A stretch of DNA of 64,000 bases, taken from assembly GCF_021134715.1 (NCBI RefSeq), contig NC_060018.1:4667501-4731500 (forward strand), read 5' to 3'. Positions 48,914 through 61,100 of the stretch are shown here, one piece after another; the stretch's first letter is position 1, and every line of letters begins with the position of its first letter. Source of the DNA: Daphnia pulex. Its lineage: Eukaryota > Arthropoda > Branchiopoda > Diplostraca > Daphniidae. A program made the position numbers and the translations under genes. Under the pieces are notes generated by a model. That model searched no databases. It worked only from the letters and a program-made list of their open reading frames with translations, and had not been told where the DNA came from.

Positions 48914-49574
48914 GTTAAGAATGGGAAAGCAACCACGTGTGTGATCCGTGTAATCTCGAATGGACACAGCAGAAGATGGGAAGATTACGAGATACACTGG
49001 GGGGACTGGACTGGAGCAGATCGACTGGAGCAGTCGACGAAATTTAAATCGATGACAATTTATTGATAATGAAGTTTTGATTTTCTCCGAAAGATGCCAG
49101 CGGCTTCATCGAAAATAGAAAAGATTTATAAATTATAAATTATAAATGGCCTTAAATAATTTGATTTATTTGTAAGTTTTAATATGAAATAAACCCGTAC
49201 AATTGTGAACACTACGTCACTACGTTTCATTTGTACGCGAGAGAACAACAGAAAAATATAAAAATTTCATTTCTGTGATAAGCTTGAATTTTCTTATCCA
49301 GCTTACGAAAGGAACCCGTAAACTAATTCTCTGAAATAAAAATTATATTACGGCGATAACTATCCAAGATATAAATCAAAGATGCAGAATCTCATATCGA
49401 TCAGGACAGACTCACATCTCACAGTCACAGCAGCTAGTGCAGTACCTTGTTTTGAAAATAGGCGCTTTCGAGGGTGTTGTTTAGTATGTTATAGCAGACG
49501 ACCGCAATCTTTATCGATGACGTAGACTCCCAAAACTTTTGGGGAAGAGAAGAAGAAAGTGTAAAGGGTGAAAA
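48914..49574. promoter_or_regulatory. Divergent promoter region between MTAP and RBM45
   Basis: Start codons are 661 bp apart and face outward. The tandem ATTATAAATT (near 49131-49146) is AT-rich but not clearly a TATA box. No coding frame. Confidence 0.45.
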
Positions 49575-51836
49575 ATGGCTGATAGAAAGCCAAGTGTATT
49601 GGATCGAGATTCCCATCCTTCATTAAAAGAGAGCAAACAAGACGAACCCCCAAACTCAAGACTTTTTATCGTATGTGGTAAATCAGTGACAGAAGATGAT
49701 TTTCGCGAAGCCTTTCACAAATACGGAACTATTGAAGAAATTTGGATGGTCAAGGATCGAACAACAGGGGAGCCCAAAGGTATTCAACTTTCTCTAAATA
49801 TTCGTTTCCGAGAACTTTATCTTATCTAGATAGCCTTTCTCTCTACTATTGTGCTTGTGCTCGGAATGATAAGAGAATTGTAAACAACAGCCCTCAAAAT
49901 ATCTACTATATGGGCTATTAATGTGTTTTGAAATTCTCATTCATCATGTTGACACACACATTCTTTTTTATCTAGGTGTGGCTTACATAAAATTTTCTAA
50001 GACATCTGAAGCTGCAACAGCAATGGAAGAAATGAATGGCCGCTGCATAGGATGCCATCCCAGGCCACTAAAAGTTTTGATTGCTCACAGTCGTGAGCAA
50101 GGATCAAGAAGAGATTCAAATGAAGAAGAAAGATTGTTGCGATTATTTGTTGTTGTTCCCAAGTCCATGAATGATTCAGAGTTAAGAGATCACTTTGCTC
50201 AGTTTGGTGACATAGACTATGTTTCAATTGTTAAAGACAAAAACACCAAAGAAAGCAAAGGATTCGCGTATGTAAAGTATCATCGTGTCTCACACACTGC
50301 CAAAGCCTTTGAGTGTTGTGAACGATCATTCAAACCCGTGTTTGCTGATCCCAGACCCCCTAAGCCAATGCACGCAGATAGCTCACAGTCCAATATTGGC
50401 AGTGCTTCTTCAACAACGAGCAACTACGATGTGTTCCCCTACGAAAATCATACCGCTGCAAGTACTGAAGGGTTTTCTCGCCTCGCTGTAGTCGCGTCTT
50501 CATCTGTAAATCAAGATCAACTATGGAAATTGTTTGATATTATTCCCGGTTTGGATTATTGTGAAAAGAGAGAAACGAAGAATCGCCAGGTAAAATCGGA
50601 TGGGAATTTGAGTAAATTTGAACGCATTTTGAATCTAAACGTATTTTCTAATTTTACAGCAAGGAAGGTGTCAGTACACTGCCGTGTACAATAATGCTCA
50701 AGCAGCGTCTTACGCGAAAGAAAAGCTTCACGGCTTTGAATATCCACCTGGACAAAGATTAATCGTTAAATTTGATTACATCAGTTCAGAACCAACTCGT
50801 AGTACTTCATCAGGTACACTTCCTACAACTACAGTTCAATCCTCCGTTCAATACGCAGGTAAGCTTTCTATTGTGTATGCGTATGTTTTATTTACGTCTT
50901 TTAAATGCATTTCTCTTTTTTCCACTTTATCTGCCACAGGGGTAAATTGCTTGACCCCAGTTGGATCTGGTGCTAGGTTACCATTTTTATCTGGGCTGCA
51001 AGGACAAGGAGGGATGGAAAATAACGTTCAGCCTGTACCTACAACGAATCCATCGCCAGTTGGCGCGCCTTATCACGGATTGATAGCGCCAAATAATGCT
51101 GCTCGTACAGCAGCACTCCACAATAATTTAGCTACGTTAGCCGAAACGATTGCACAGGCAACGTCGTTGATCCAAGCTGCCGGATTAGGGCAAGGTTTCC
51201 TCCAATCTCCAACGAAACATGCGGTAAACGGCACAGACGAGCGGAATGAATTGATGGGCCATTTGGAAATGTTGGGAGCTCTGTCTACTCAAGGGATCCC
51301 ACTGTCGCCTAACCAGGCACCAACTAATAATAATTATCAGGGTGAAACCTATGACCCTTCTTATTGTTCTGTCAAACTTCCTACTCCTCAGCCTCTAGCC
51401 CCAATGGATTCTCCTGTTGGAGAGAGGTAACCTATCTTCTTTGTGTTGTCATGACACGGATGACGCATTCATTCTTTTCCTTGTGCTTTATCTAGGTTAT
51501 TTATAGTTTGCCAGCCTACGCCGCCTCCGATCTATGTACTGAAGGATATTTTTGGCCGTTTCGGTCACCTCATTGACGTCTACATGTTGGGTGGCAGATC
51601 GTGTGGGTACGCCAAGTATGCCGATAAGGACTCCGCCGACAGAGCGTTAATGGTACAAACAAGCAATTAGTCGCTCGTCTCATTTTATTCTCTGCATGAC
51701 GCAAGCTTATGGCTTATGACAGACTTTGCACGGGCAAGAAGTCTGTGGTTCCCGATTAAAAGTGATGACTGCCGAACCTCCCAACGCGACCAACAACGAT
51801 ACTCTCCGTAAACGAATCCGCATCGAAGAGCAATAG
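49575..51836 (+). CDS. RBM45: RNA-binding protein 45 (four RRM domains)
   Basis: Six exons keep frame: 49575-49779, 49976-50589, 50660-50858, 50940-51426, 51496-51652, 51723-51836; about 591 residues (human 476). RBM45 (DRB1) is a nuclear and cytoplasmic RNA-binding protein that binds GAC-type RNA and m6A-related factors. RRM1 around 29-105 (RLFIVCGKSVTEDDFREAFH), RRM2 124-200 (RLFVVVPKSMNDSELRDHF, KGFAYVKY), RRM3 about 240-330 (RLAVVASSSVNQDQLWKLF), and RRM4 about 502-570 (LFIVCQPTPPPIYVLKDIFG). Between RRM3 and RRM4 lies an extended glycine/alanine/proline linker of roughly 160 residues with an alanine-rich helix (LATLAETIAQATSLIQAAGL), which explains the greater length. It ends RKRIRIEEQ, a nuclear localisation-like tail. 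The stop is followed at once by a splice donor. Confidence 0.95.
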
Positions 51837-52084
51837 GTAAGATTTCATCTTTTGCTTTTGCACTGCGCAAACACTATCTTTACTACTATCAGCAAAATTT
51901 TCCACGCTGGGTTTTTATTTTTTTATTATTTTTTTTATTTTATTTTATTTATTTTTTTATTTAATTGGCTCAAAAAAATTACGATTAAAACCAGCAAAGT
52001 AAGGAGTCTTGATTTGTGTATTTGTTTTCCGTTCACTAAGTTTGGATTGGTTTTCACGATTGACATTTGTTTTCCTCATGCCAG
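51837..52084 (+). other. Candidate intron in the RBM45 3' UTR
   Basis: The stop codon TAG at 51834-51836 is immediately followed by GTAAGATTTC, a good donor, and a strongly T-rich stretch ends in the acceptor GCCAG at 52080-52084. An intron starting 0 nt after the stop would not trigger nonsense-mediated decay under the 50-nt rule. Inference from sequence only. Confidence 0.45.
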
Positions 52085-54091
52085 CAAACTCCCCGACCGA
52101 CCGTTGTGTTGACGGACCTTGGACGACCCGACTACGACTGCGGCTTATACTCTAGTTAACAAACAACTGCACTCGTTAGAATTAATTTCCGTTAAAAAAA
52201 AAACTGAATCAACGTAGTATAAAAGAAAATACTGTACTGTTTTGATACGATGGGACGAATTTCTGCCAACAGCGAAAGCTCTTTAGCGTTGATCCGACCT
52301 GTGTTCCCCTTACGACGAACAAATTTGCGAGATCGGGTCGTAGTATACTGATAACCTTCCTCGATCACGTAATGGGATAGTTGGGAACGAATAATTTCCT
52401 TGACTTAGCATGGGAGATAATTTTTGTGTCGTAGTTTATTTTGTGAGCTCCTCCCGGTTCCCCTTCTCATCACTTCGTACTTCCCTGATTGACTCGTTGC
52501 GAGTGGGAAATTTTCAAAGCGGGACGGGGGTAAAAGCAGAAGGGTAAAGAAGAAGTTGAAAGTTGATCTAAAATAATTTCGTAGCCGCAGCTTGTTTGTC
52601 AATATGTGTGTGTGTGTGTGTGTGTGTAATTGCGTGTCCGTGTACGCCCAAAGCCTTTTTTTTCACTTCTCCTGCTCTTTCTCGCTATTCCTCGAAGCCG
52701 GTTGTTTTTAAGTAGACGCAGCTACACTCGCGATTCAAAACAAAAAAAAATCAGAAAAACTAATAAGTATTCGATGTTACATGCCGTCCGTTCATCTCGT
52801 GGTTCTCGGAACACAGAAAACGCATTTCCTTTCATTGAAAATGTAAAATATTATTATTATTATTGAATTTGGCGGTATCGCTACCGCACTCCGTTGGTCT
52901 GATTCAGATACTCTCACTAGAAATTTTTTTTTCCCTCTCCCAAATATTTTTTTTCTCTTTTCTTTTGTGTGGGGAATTTATTAAGAAACGTTATTTACGA
53001 ATCGTTGATATAATATCGTTCTCTTTCATACTTTTTTTTTCCCGGGTGATGAATACACTACTTACAATGTTTACAAGTAACAACCAATACAATCGACGCC
53101 AATATATTTCAATTGATTGTCTGCCCTCCCGACACCCCCTCCCCTCCCCCCAGTCCTTGTGTAATGCTAAGAGGCACGTGTGACGAGGTGACTTCGTTCG
53201 CGACGGGAAGATATCGGGACGACGCGACGTGACGCTGTGTGAAACTTTGTGATCAAAAAATTTACGTAACGCTCCACGACACGTGACCACCCCATTTCAG
53301 GTAACTTGAATGCATCACTTGTCATCGCTTTTGATGTCAAATGTTCGTTTTTGACTCTTTAATTTTCTTTGTTTTCGCCTCTTTTTTTAAATAATGGAGG
53401 ACTATCGACAATTGTTTAAGAATTGCAGACGGTATGAATGAACGTACAGTTAGCACTGTCCTTTTGTTCACGACATGTTTTTCTTCCTTTAGTATCTCCA
53501 AGGCTTTAAAAAATGCATTGCACATTTCGACACAATAGCGTCTAAACTAGAGAGACTAAGCAACCAACTTTTAAGGCTTGTAAGTTGTACGTCTAAAAGC
53601 ATTGTGCTCCTATTCGCAAGACATTACCACACTTAATTGGCTTTGGAAGGGGTTTTTTTTCTATGTACTACGTGTTTTTAATCCGCTAGTTAAGAAATTT
53701 TAATTCGGAAGACTTTTGTTTGACATTTGGATGGTCTTGCTCAACATACTTGCGCATTCTTAAGTAATAAATCTACGCACGACGTGAGGTCATCCGACAG
53801 GTGTACGCCTTAGCGACGTGAAACGGTAATGATAAGGGACCTTTTGATCGTCGTGATATCCATCTTATCTGCATGTTACCCAAGCTGACTTCGCATGAGA
53901 TAAATTAGATTTTCTCGTCGTGAGTCGCTATTATTTACTTCGAGTTGGTGTGTTTCCTACTCTGTTTTCGTTATATGGTGGTTGGGTTCCGTGTGTACCA
54001 GTGTCTAATTCTCTTGCTGTAACAATTAATTCCCTATTTGTGCGCGTTCAAACCAGAAAACGCCAAGGAAAAGACTCCCAGCTTCGTCAGA
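52085..54091. other. Intergenic region between RBM45 and the RING-NHL gene
   Basis: No gene seen. Contains a (GT)n microsatellite at about 52604-52627, a short (TTA)n run at 52848-52863 and a pyrimidine-rich stretch at 53124-53152. The distal part should hold the RING-NHL promoter and 5' UTR; an acceptor-like CCAG at 54053-54056 precedes a short frame that is open into the RING-NHL start, so an upstream coding exon cannot be excluded. Confidence 0.4.
52604..52627. repeat. (GT)n microsatellite
   Basis: About eleven consecutive TG/GT dinucleotides in non-coding sequence downstream of RBM45. Confidence 0.85.
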
Positions 54092-57000
54092 ATGCCTCTA
54101 GTCGTGACCGACAAAGAAGCGGCCAAACACAAAAATCGTGGCGGCGTCTTGAATAAATTCGTTCGTCGCTCTCGCACCCTCAATGAAGAAAAGCTTCCGA
54201 CCAAAGAACGTTCGAAACCGCATCCCCGTCATGCCAGCCAATCGTTGGAAGATTTGGTCCGTTGCGCCATTTGCCTGGAACAACTCATCCGTCCAACCAT
54301 GGTATAATTATTGTTCCTTCTCAAGTTGTTAATAATGTCGTAAAATTCTCTCTAGCTGATAAGATAAAGAAATGCTCTTTCATGTTTCGTTTTTCTGCTT
54401 TTATGAACAAGTAGTTGCCGTGTCAACACACTTTCTGCTTGGCCTGTCTGAAGATCTACGCCCGCAAGAAACCGACAGTCATCGGCTGCCCTACCTGTCG
54501 GCTCGAGGTGACTCTTCCGTTGGAGGGCATCAGTGCCTTGCCGACCAACATCCTCCTGCAGGCTTTCCTCGAGTCGATTGCAACAACAGGCTCCGCTAAT
54601 GGCGGAAGCGACAACCTGTCGAGAGATGACACTTCATCCCGGACGGCTAGTAAAACAAGCACTGCTGTTTGCGTCCGTTGCTATGGCAGCTCTCCGCACG
54701 ATTCAACATGTCCGCACTGTAATCAAGTGAGTTGAATGGGAATTATTCAGTTGGTTGGCTTTCATTTTTAAATTATTTTATCTATTTGCAGCTCTTTTGC
54801 AAGAGCTGCCACCTACTGCACGTTGCCGAACTCAGAAAGGATTGGTCAAACGTAATTGATGACTTGTTTGCCGAAAAGCAGCGCATCTCCATGATCAAAG
54901 AAGAGTTTAGGGTAAGTTCCGCAATCGGGACGCATTGATTTGATTTGCTTCCTTTGGTGATCCCGATTGTTAATTGAATTTGTCTGCCAGGTGCGCTGCA
55001 AGAAACTCCGCAACAACATCCGAGCCACCGTCGCTATTCAAGTGCAACAATTATCGGAGAAGCAGGATCAATTGCTCGCCGAGTTGAAAACGTGGAGCGA
55101 GAACGAAGCGACCAAGTTCACTCAAGTCGAACAGCTTTGTGATCAAGTTCTGGATCAAACGCCGACCATCGGCTCTTCTGACGAGGAGCCAATACCCGAA
55201 GTGAGTCAAATCAAAGAAGAATTTTTTTTTTAAATATCTGCCGATGCATCGATTGCCAACGTTATGCCTTTTCTCTTGAAATTGTAGACGAACGTGCTGA
55301 AGCGGTCGGAAGCCATCCTGCAGACGGCGCGGCAGTGCGGCACGACCCGGTTGATGTTCGATAGTGAAGAGCTGTCGCTGACTTGTCAATCGACCGAGAT
55401 GGACGGTGGAGTAGGCGCATGCAACGCAGCCCCATCCTCATCCTCAGCTTCTGCTGCAGCACTTCACGCTTCGACCATTCACAACGAGTCATCGGCCCAC
55501 GGCCGTCGAAAGAGCCGACGAGTGCTGTTCGTCGAGCCCGGCGTCGAGTCTGTCCATCCGACTCCTCCTCACTTGGATTCACCCACCGAATCCAAAAAGC
55601 CCACCGAATTTCTGTCAACGGCTGATGAGAGGTCGCTCTATTATAGGTAATTAGACACGCCCGCTCAGCATATGCACCGTGGATGGAGTTTGTGGCTGAA
55701 AAGTTGAGAGCTAAAAGTGGAAAGGGCAAAGGAGGAGCAAGGCGACGTAAAACGGGAGTTGTAGCCCTGTGAGTGATGTTTTCAGGATGCGGGATAGGGG
55801 GGAAGTAGAAATAAATCATTCACCAAGTCTATGGGTGTCTACAGTGTGGGCCCGTTTCGAACCACACGTGTGTGTGTGTGATGGAGAGAAAAGGTGGTCT
55901 GGCACAGTCGACACGTCAATGTGTTATAATTATAGTCTCAAATGACAGCGAGATAAATGTAGAATGTTTGATTGTTCAGGTCGCTGTCCGGTCATCTGCG
56001 CCATCGCATCACGTCGACACTTTTACAACGCCCAGCCGGTGTGGCCGTTTCTCCGTGGACAGGCGAAACGTATGTGGCGGCCACTGATAGCCATCGCGTT
56101 TACGTCATCGATAAAAGTGGCAAAATAGTAAAATCCTTGGGAAGTCCATATCGATCGAACGATCGCCTAGGTGGCGGCACTGCTGACACCTTCACTAACG
56201 TAAGTGTCAACGCGATAACTAATGACCTTTTCCTTTGTGAAATTTATTTTTAGAATAGATGTATCTCATTTCGTAATGTCTGTCGTCGCTCTCTTTCTTT
56301 GTTAATCACTTTCTTCTTCCGCTTTGGCGTGACCTGACGGCTAAAGTTACGTTTATTTCTTTTTCTTCTTTTGTTCAGGGAGCGACAACGACGTCTGCGT
56401 CGAATGCTAATTGCGGGACCTTTCTTTGCCCGTTCGGCATAGCCTTCTCGACGGTGGCCGAAGAGATTTACGTCACAGGTAGGAGACACAAATGAGCAAC
56501 GGCTGATGAAAACGACGACGACGACGTCTGGCACAAAGAACAAAGAGGGTGGGAATCTTTTGCCGACGTCCCGACGTCCGCTCTTCCAACAAGAAGAGCA
56601 GCTCCGATAATTAATTGAAACTTCCTCCGCGATGCGATAGCGCAATTTGAAGAGGGGTGCGATTCGAGAAACAATCAAACGTCGTCGTCGTTCTTTTTTT
56701 GAACCTCGTATAGCTTTGATGATGATCGCATTGAAAATTAAAACAATAGTTGATTGGCTGCTGCCTAGCCCAGCAGTAGATTGACCGGATATGAAGGAAT
56801 CAGCAGGATTAAGTCTGAGCCAGACGAGAGACTGCTGTGTATACCAATTTCGTTAACTGACTTGATGAAGCGTGACGTGATTCGTTCCTCCATTTTCGGT
56901 TGTCTAAACGAATCACGTATTTATTTTGTTGTTGAATGAATTCTTATATTGACATTGTTTTTTCTTCTTTTTTTGTCGTTTTCTCATTTCCGCTCTGATC

Positions 57001-58155
57001 CTCTTTTCTTCTTCTTCTTCTGTACCTGATCTAGACAAGTGGCTCAATTGTATTCAAGTCTTCAACAAAGAGGGTGTCTACGTACGTCAGATCGGTGTCA
57101 AAGGGACGTCTCCGGGCCATTTCCGCTCACCCGAAGGCATCGCCGTCGACTTCAAAGGAAACATTTACGTCTGCGACACGTGCAACGACCGAGTCCAGGT
57201 GTGCATTTGAATTTCATTTCATGCTCTGGCTGCTATTCCATTTCAGTTGATGTATTTTGCGTTGAATTTTCGAGAGGGAGGGGGGGGGGGAGAAGGGCGT
57301 GCCTCTCAGACCGACAAAGGAAAAAAAAGAAATAAGAGGCAATCTAGTATTTTATCGATTGGGCTAGCAACTGCGGCAGCCGTCCTACACACCTAACTAA
57401 GCCTTAAGCCAAAGCCGAGAGAGAGACAAAACCCCCTCCCTTCACCATCTAACGATTGTGTCTTCCTTTTTCATGTCGATGGGGCTTCGATGGTGCTGCT
57501 GCTGCTGCTGCTGCTGCTCTGGTAACAAGGTTCTTGATCGAAATGGCGTCTATTTCCGCGAATTGGGCGTCGTCTCGCCAATGACCCTTCCCGGTGGGAA
57601 GCTCTACCAAAAAAGGGAATTCAGCGAGCCCACTGGAGTGGCGGTAAGAGGTTGGCTTCGCAACCGGAAGTTGAATGAGGTTGACATTTTTCAACAGAAA
57701 AAATATTATAATCATTTGTTTGGCGGTTGGTGTATTTTTTTAAAGGTCTCGCCGGATGGATCGCGAATAGCCGTCTGCGATTTTGGTAATTGCAGGATCA
57801 AAGTATTTGGCTCCAATGGCGAACTGTTGGTCGTTTTCGGTTTCCGGGGAACTCAGCGGGGTCAATTTCAACACCCGGAATGTCTGGTCGTCGATGACCA
57901 AGGTTCGTTTCCTTTTAAATTTTGAATTTAATTGAATTATCTTCTATTGTCTTGTTACTTTCAGGGTTCATTCTAGTCGGCGACAATGGCAACGGGCGGA
58001 TTCAAATTTTCCGTCCCAACGGCAACTTCGTTCGCTCTCTCGGGAGCAAAGGATCGGGTCCGGGACAATTTAATTGGATCTCCGGACTGACCCTTTCCAA
58101 AGACAGGGATATCATTGCCACCGATTTTAAGAACCACTGCATACAGATCTTTTAA
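54092..58155 (+). CDS. RING finger and NHL-repeat protein (NHL-1/TRIM2/3/32-like ubiquitin ligase)
   Basis: Eleven exons keep frame: 54092-54301, 54415-54726, 54792-54911, 54991-55200, 55288-55646, 55980-56199, 56379-56478, 57035-57198, 57540-57653, 57746-57902, 57965-58155; about 718 residues. RING C3HC4 at C58-C98: CAICLEQLIRPTM then LPCQHTFCLACLKIY and CPTC, split by an intron. A B-box-like zinc cluster follows (CVRCYGSSPHDSTCPHCNQLFCKSCHLLH), then a coiled-coil-like helix (about 235-285), a Ser/Ala/Pro linker, and six NHL repeats forming a beta-propeller (PAGVAVSPWTGETYVAATDS, PFGIAF, SPEGIAVDFKGNIYVCDTCN, SPDGSRIAVCDFGNCRIKVF, FILVGDNGNGRIQIF, IIATDFKNHCIQIF). Such proteins are E3 ligases and/or RNA-binding regulators. 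ATG 54092 is the first in-frame methionine; an N-terminal extension is possible. Exact orthology (nhl-1 versus TRIM2/3) is not settled. Confidence 0.88.
57494..57517. repeat. (TGC)8 microsatellite at the 3' end of an intron
   Basis: Eight TGC units directly before the short tail TCTGGTAACAAG that ends the intron preceding the exon at 57540. The repeat therefore supplies part of the branch/polypyrimidine region. Confidence 0.85.
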
Positions 58156-61100
58156 TTGGTTCCCAAGCGACCACTTCTCTCGCCTATACTATGTACTAGG
58201 GGAGCAGCTCTTCAATTCGTTAGAGGATCACAAAGGAACGGCGGATAGAGGAATATTCAAGGATTCAATGAAGCACAAACCCTCCCCCCAGTTTAAAATC
58301 CTTCTGCTCTTATGTAGTCGTTACAATGTCACATCCTTGTAAAAGGGCTCGTTACGCATCCCCCCCCCTACCCATCCCTGAACAGCTTCTTGCCTTTTTA
58401 CATAACCAATGTATACGAACGTACTGAAGTGTACTGCTCAAATGAAATTACAATTGAATTCACTCTCGCTCGTGATTTTATTGGCGTTTTAACAGGATGC
58501 TCAACCCAAACCATGGCAACGTTTAGAGACGGATGGATCTGCCAATCGATCGAGAGAAAAATCTGAGCCAAGCAATCACAGCCTTTCATCTACTACTCTT
58601 TCGACTAGTTTTTAAAAGAATACTAGAGGGGATCGGACTCAGCCAAGAAAGAGAGAGAAAAGAAAATATATCTAGCCGACGTCATCAACACTAGAGCAGA
58701 CCACACAATTCTTTTCTGCCAGTCTTTGTCTCTGCCCGTTCTTTGCTGTCGTCTCTAACTTTCCTTCCGTCTTTCTCCTATATGGCCTTTGATTCTTTTC
58801 CTTTTTTCTATGTCTGTGTGTTCAATGGAAGAATTGTTGATTGGTGAGGTTCTTCCTTTTGTCGGGGCCATTACATGTGTTGCAGGATTGGTACTATGGG
58901 GTCAGGCAACTGGAGAGTCTAGTTCATCTTTCACTTCTTCTTTCTCTTGCCAGTTTTTCGTCCCCATTCTCTTGTAACACCACCACCCACCCACGTCTCT
59001 CCTGGGAAGCGTGAGTCACGTGTCGTCCTAGAGCCTGCCAGAGGACTGGAATTATCGTACACACACATAGAAGCAGCAAGGAGGCGGGAAGCAACGCCTA
59101 GCAACGGGACCAGATAATCTATCTCTCTCGTAGGATTGACCCAATCCTTATCTACATCGTAGGACTCTCATACACGTCCCCCTCACTAGGCATAGTAACC
59201 GTGTGGAGAGAGAAAGCCCGGCATAGTACATATACGTATAGGAATGGGACTCTGTGTGCTTACGCATTATGGGGTACAGGAGCTGTGTGTGTGTGTACCG
59301 GAGACTCGAGTGGATGTGCCCGCCGGTCTCTTGCCAGTTCCGCCGACTCCCGACTTTATTTATACCGCTGAATATGCAATGTAAAAGGGAGGGTTGCACA
59401 ATGAGCCTCGCCGGTCTTCATAACTTAGTCTCACTTCCTTTCCTCTAGACCGTCCTCCTCCCCTCCTTTCCTGTGCAGGATCGAGCAATAAAGCGCCGCC
59501 GACCCCTCCTGAAGCTCGTCGTCAAAATCCCGCCAGGCGGAACAGATAAGCGGGAAATCACGAAACTCTGGCGGCCGGTTGAATAATAATCTAGCGATTC
59601 ACGTTGACTGTGTGTGATGACTCCTGGTGCTGCTGCCTTATCGCACTGCTGCGCTTCCAACGACAGCCAATGTTATCAGGAGCCATGTTAGCCCGGTGCA
59701 GCGCGGCGCAGCAACCCTCCCAACGTCACTGACGTTTCTTTCGTTTAGACATTTGCTGATATTTATCGACTTTTCAGCTTGGGGGGGGGGGATATTTTAT
59801 TTATTTTTTTTTAACTACACGAATAGCAAGAATGGGAAACTGACGACATCTTATCTAAGTAAGAATAGCCCCATCGGAGACGTCTGGTTTGACGAATAAA
59901 GAGACTCATATTTGCCGGGATCGATGGGAGTGTAGGTGGCGGCCAATTGATATTGCAGAGTCTACTACTATGTTGCACGGAAAAGTGAAAGGAGGTGGGA
60001 GAAAGATTTGCAGCAAAACAGAAAATGCTCAAAGATTCCAACCACAAGCAGATAAGCCACAAGCAAAAAAAAAGTCCTCAAAACCAAAACGACATTGGTG
60101 GGAGTTCAGAATAAATAAATGATGATGAATTGATGACACGAACAGTTATTATACATGCTAAAATAAACCCGATTCCTTCAGCGGATGTCAAGCGCGGGTA
60201 AAAAACCGCCTTTTTCGTTTTTTGAGCGGTTTAATTTTAAGGGGGTCGATATTTAATTTCTATCGATATCTTAATCACGACTAATTAGAAGATTAGTGTC
60301 GTCTGCTTTAGTTTTTTTTCACAGTGTGAGTTTCGACTTTTGACTTTCGAAAAAAAGACGAAAATTTAAAAAAAAAGAGAACGATCCCTTTTTTTTTTGA
60401 AACGTAAGTGCACGTGCACGAAAACAACATAGATCAAACGAGGGTCAACAGATCAAATTACAAAAATGTGATCGTCTTTTGAACTATGGTCTCGCTGCTC
60501 TCCAGTCTCCACGCCTCCATGCTGTTTGGCAGGTATGAACTATGAAGAATACCAATGATGATCATGGGAGCTTACATAGAAGTGAAATGTGTTACAAATT
60601 TGTGAAATGTAAGATCCTAACTATATAGCATTCATCATGTAAGGCCCCTGTCGATGCTGGCAGTTTGTTTGCAGTTTGCACTATGTAACTTTTTTCCTTT
60701 ACAGTGCAGATTTGAGGCCCAAGCAAGCCAACCAGAAGCCAACATAACAAAACTATATGCAAGTTTTGCTCGTGCTGGGATAGAAGTGTCATCAGCAACA
60801 ATCTCAGCATCATCACTTGGGTAATGATTTTCGTTACCTTTTATTATACCTGATGACCTGATGCATGACTTGCATACCTTCAGAGTATTTCATGGAAACC
60901 TTAAATTCTTCTGTTTATTAACAATTAGGGTTTACCCTTTGTGTCATTTTCAACTTTTCTTTGCTTGTTGTTTCTGTCAATATTTGTTCGTAACCCATTT
61001 TTTATTTTTTTTCATTTAGATAAACAGCATCCCTCTTGATTGGAGAAACTACCGATGTCGGCCGAGTTAACGGAGCTCTTCTTCCCTTTTCTTGAAATGT

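Noticed and set aside
57449-57715. Minus-strand alanine-run frame of 88 codons
   Set aside because: The alanine run is the complement of the intronic TGC microsatellite; the plus strand carries the NHL exon.
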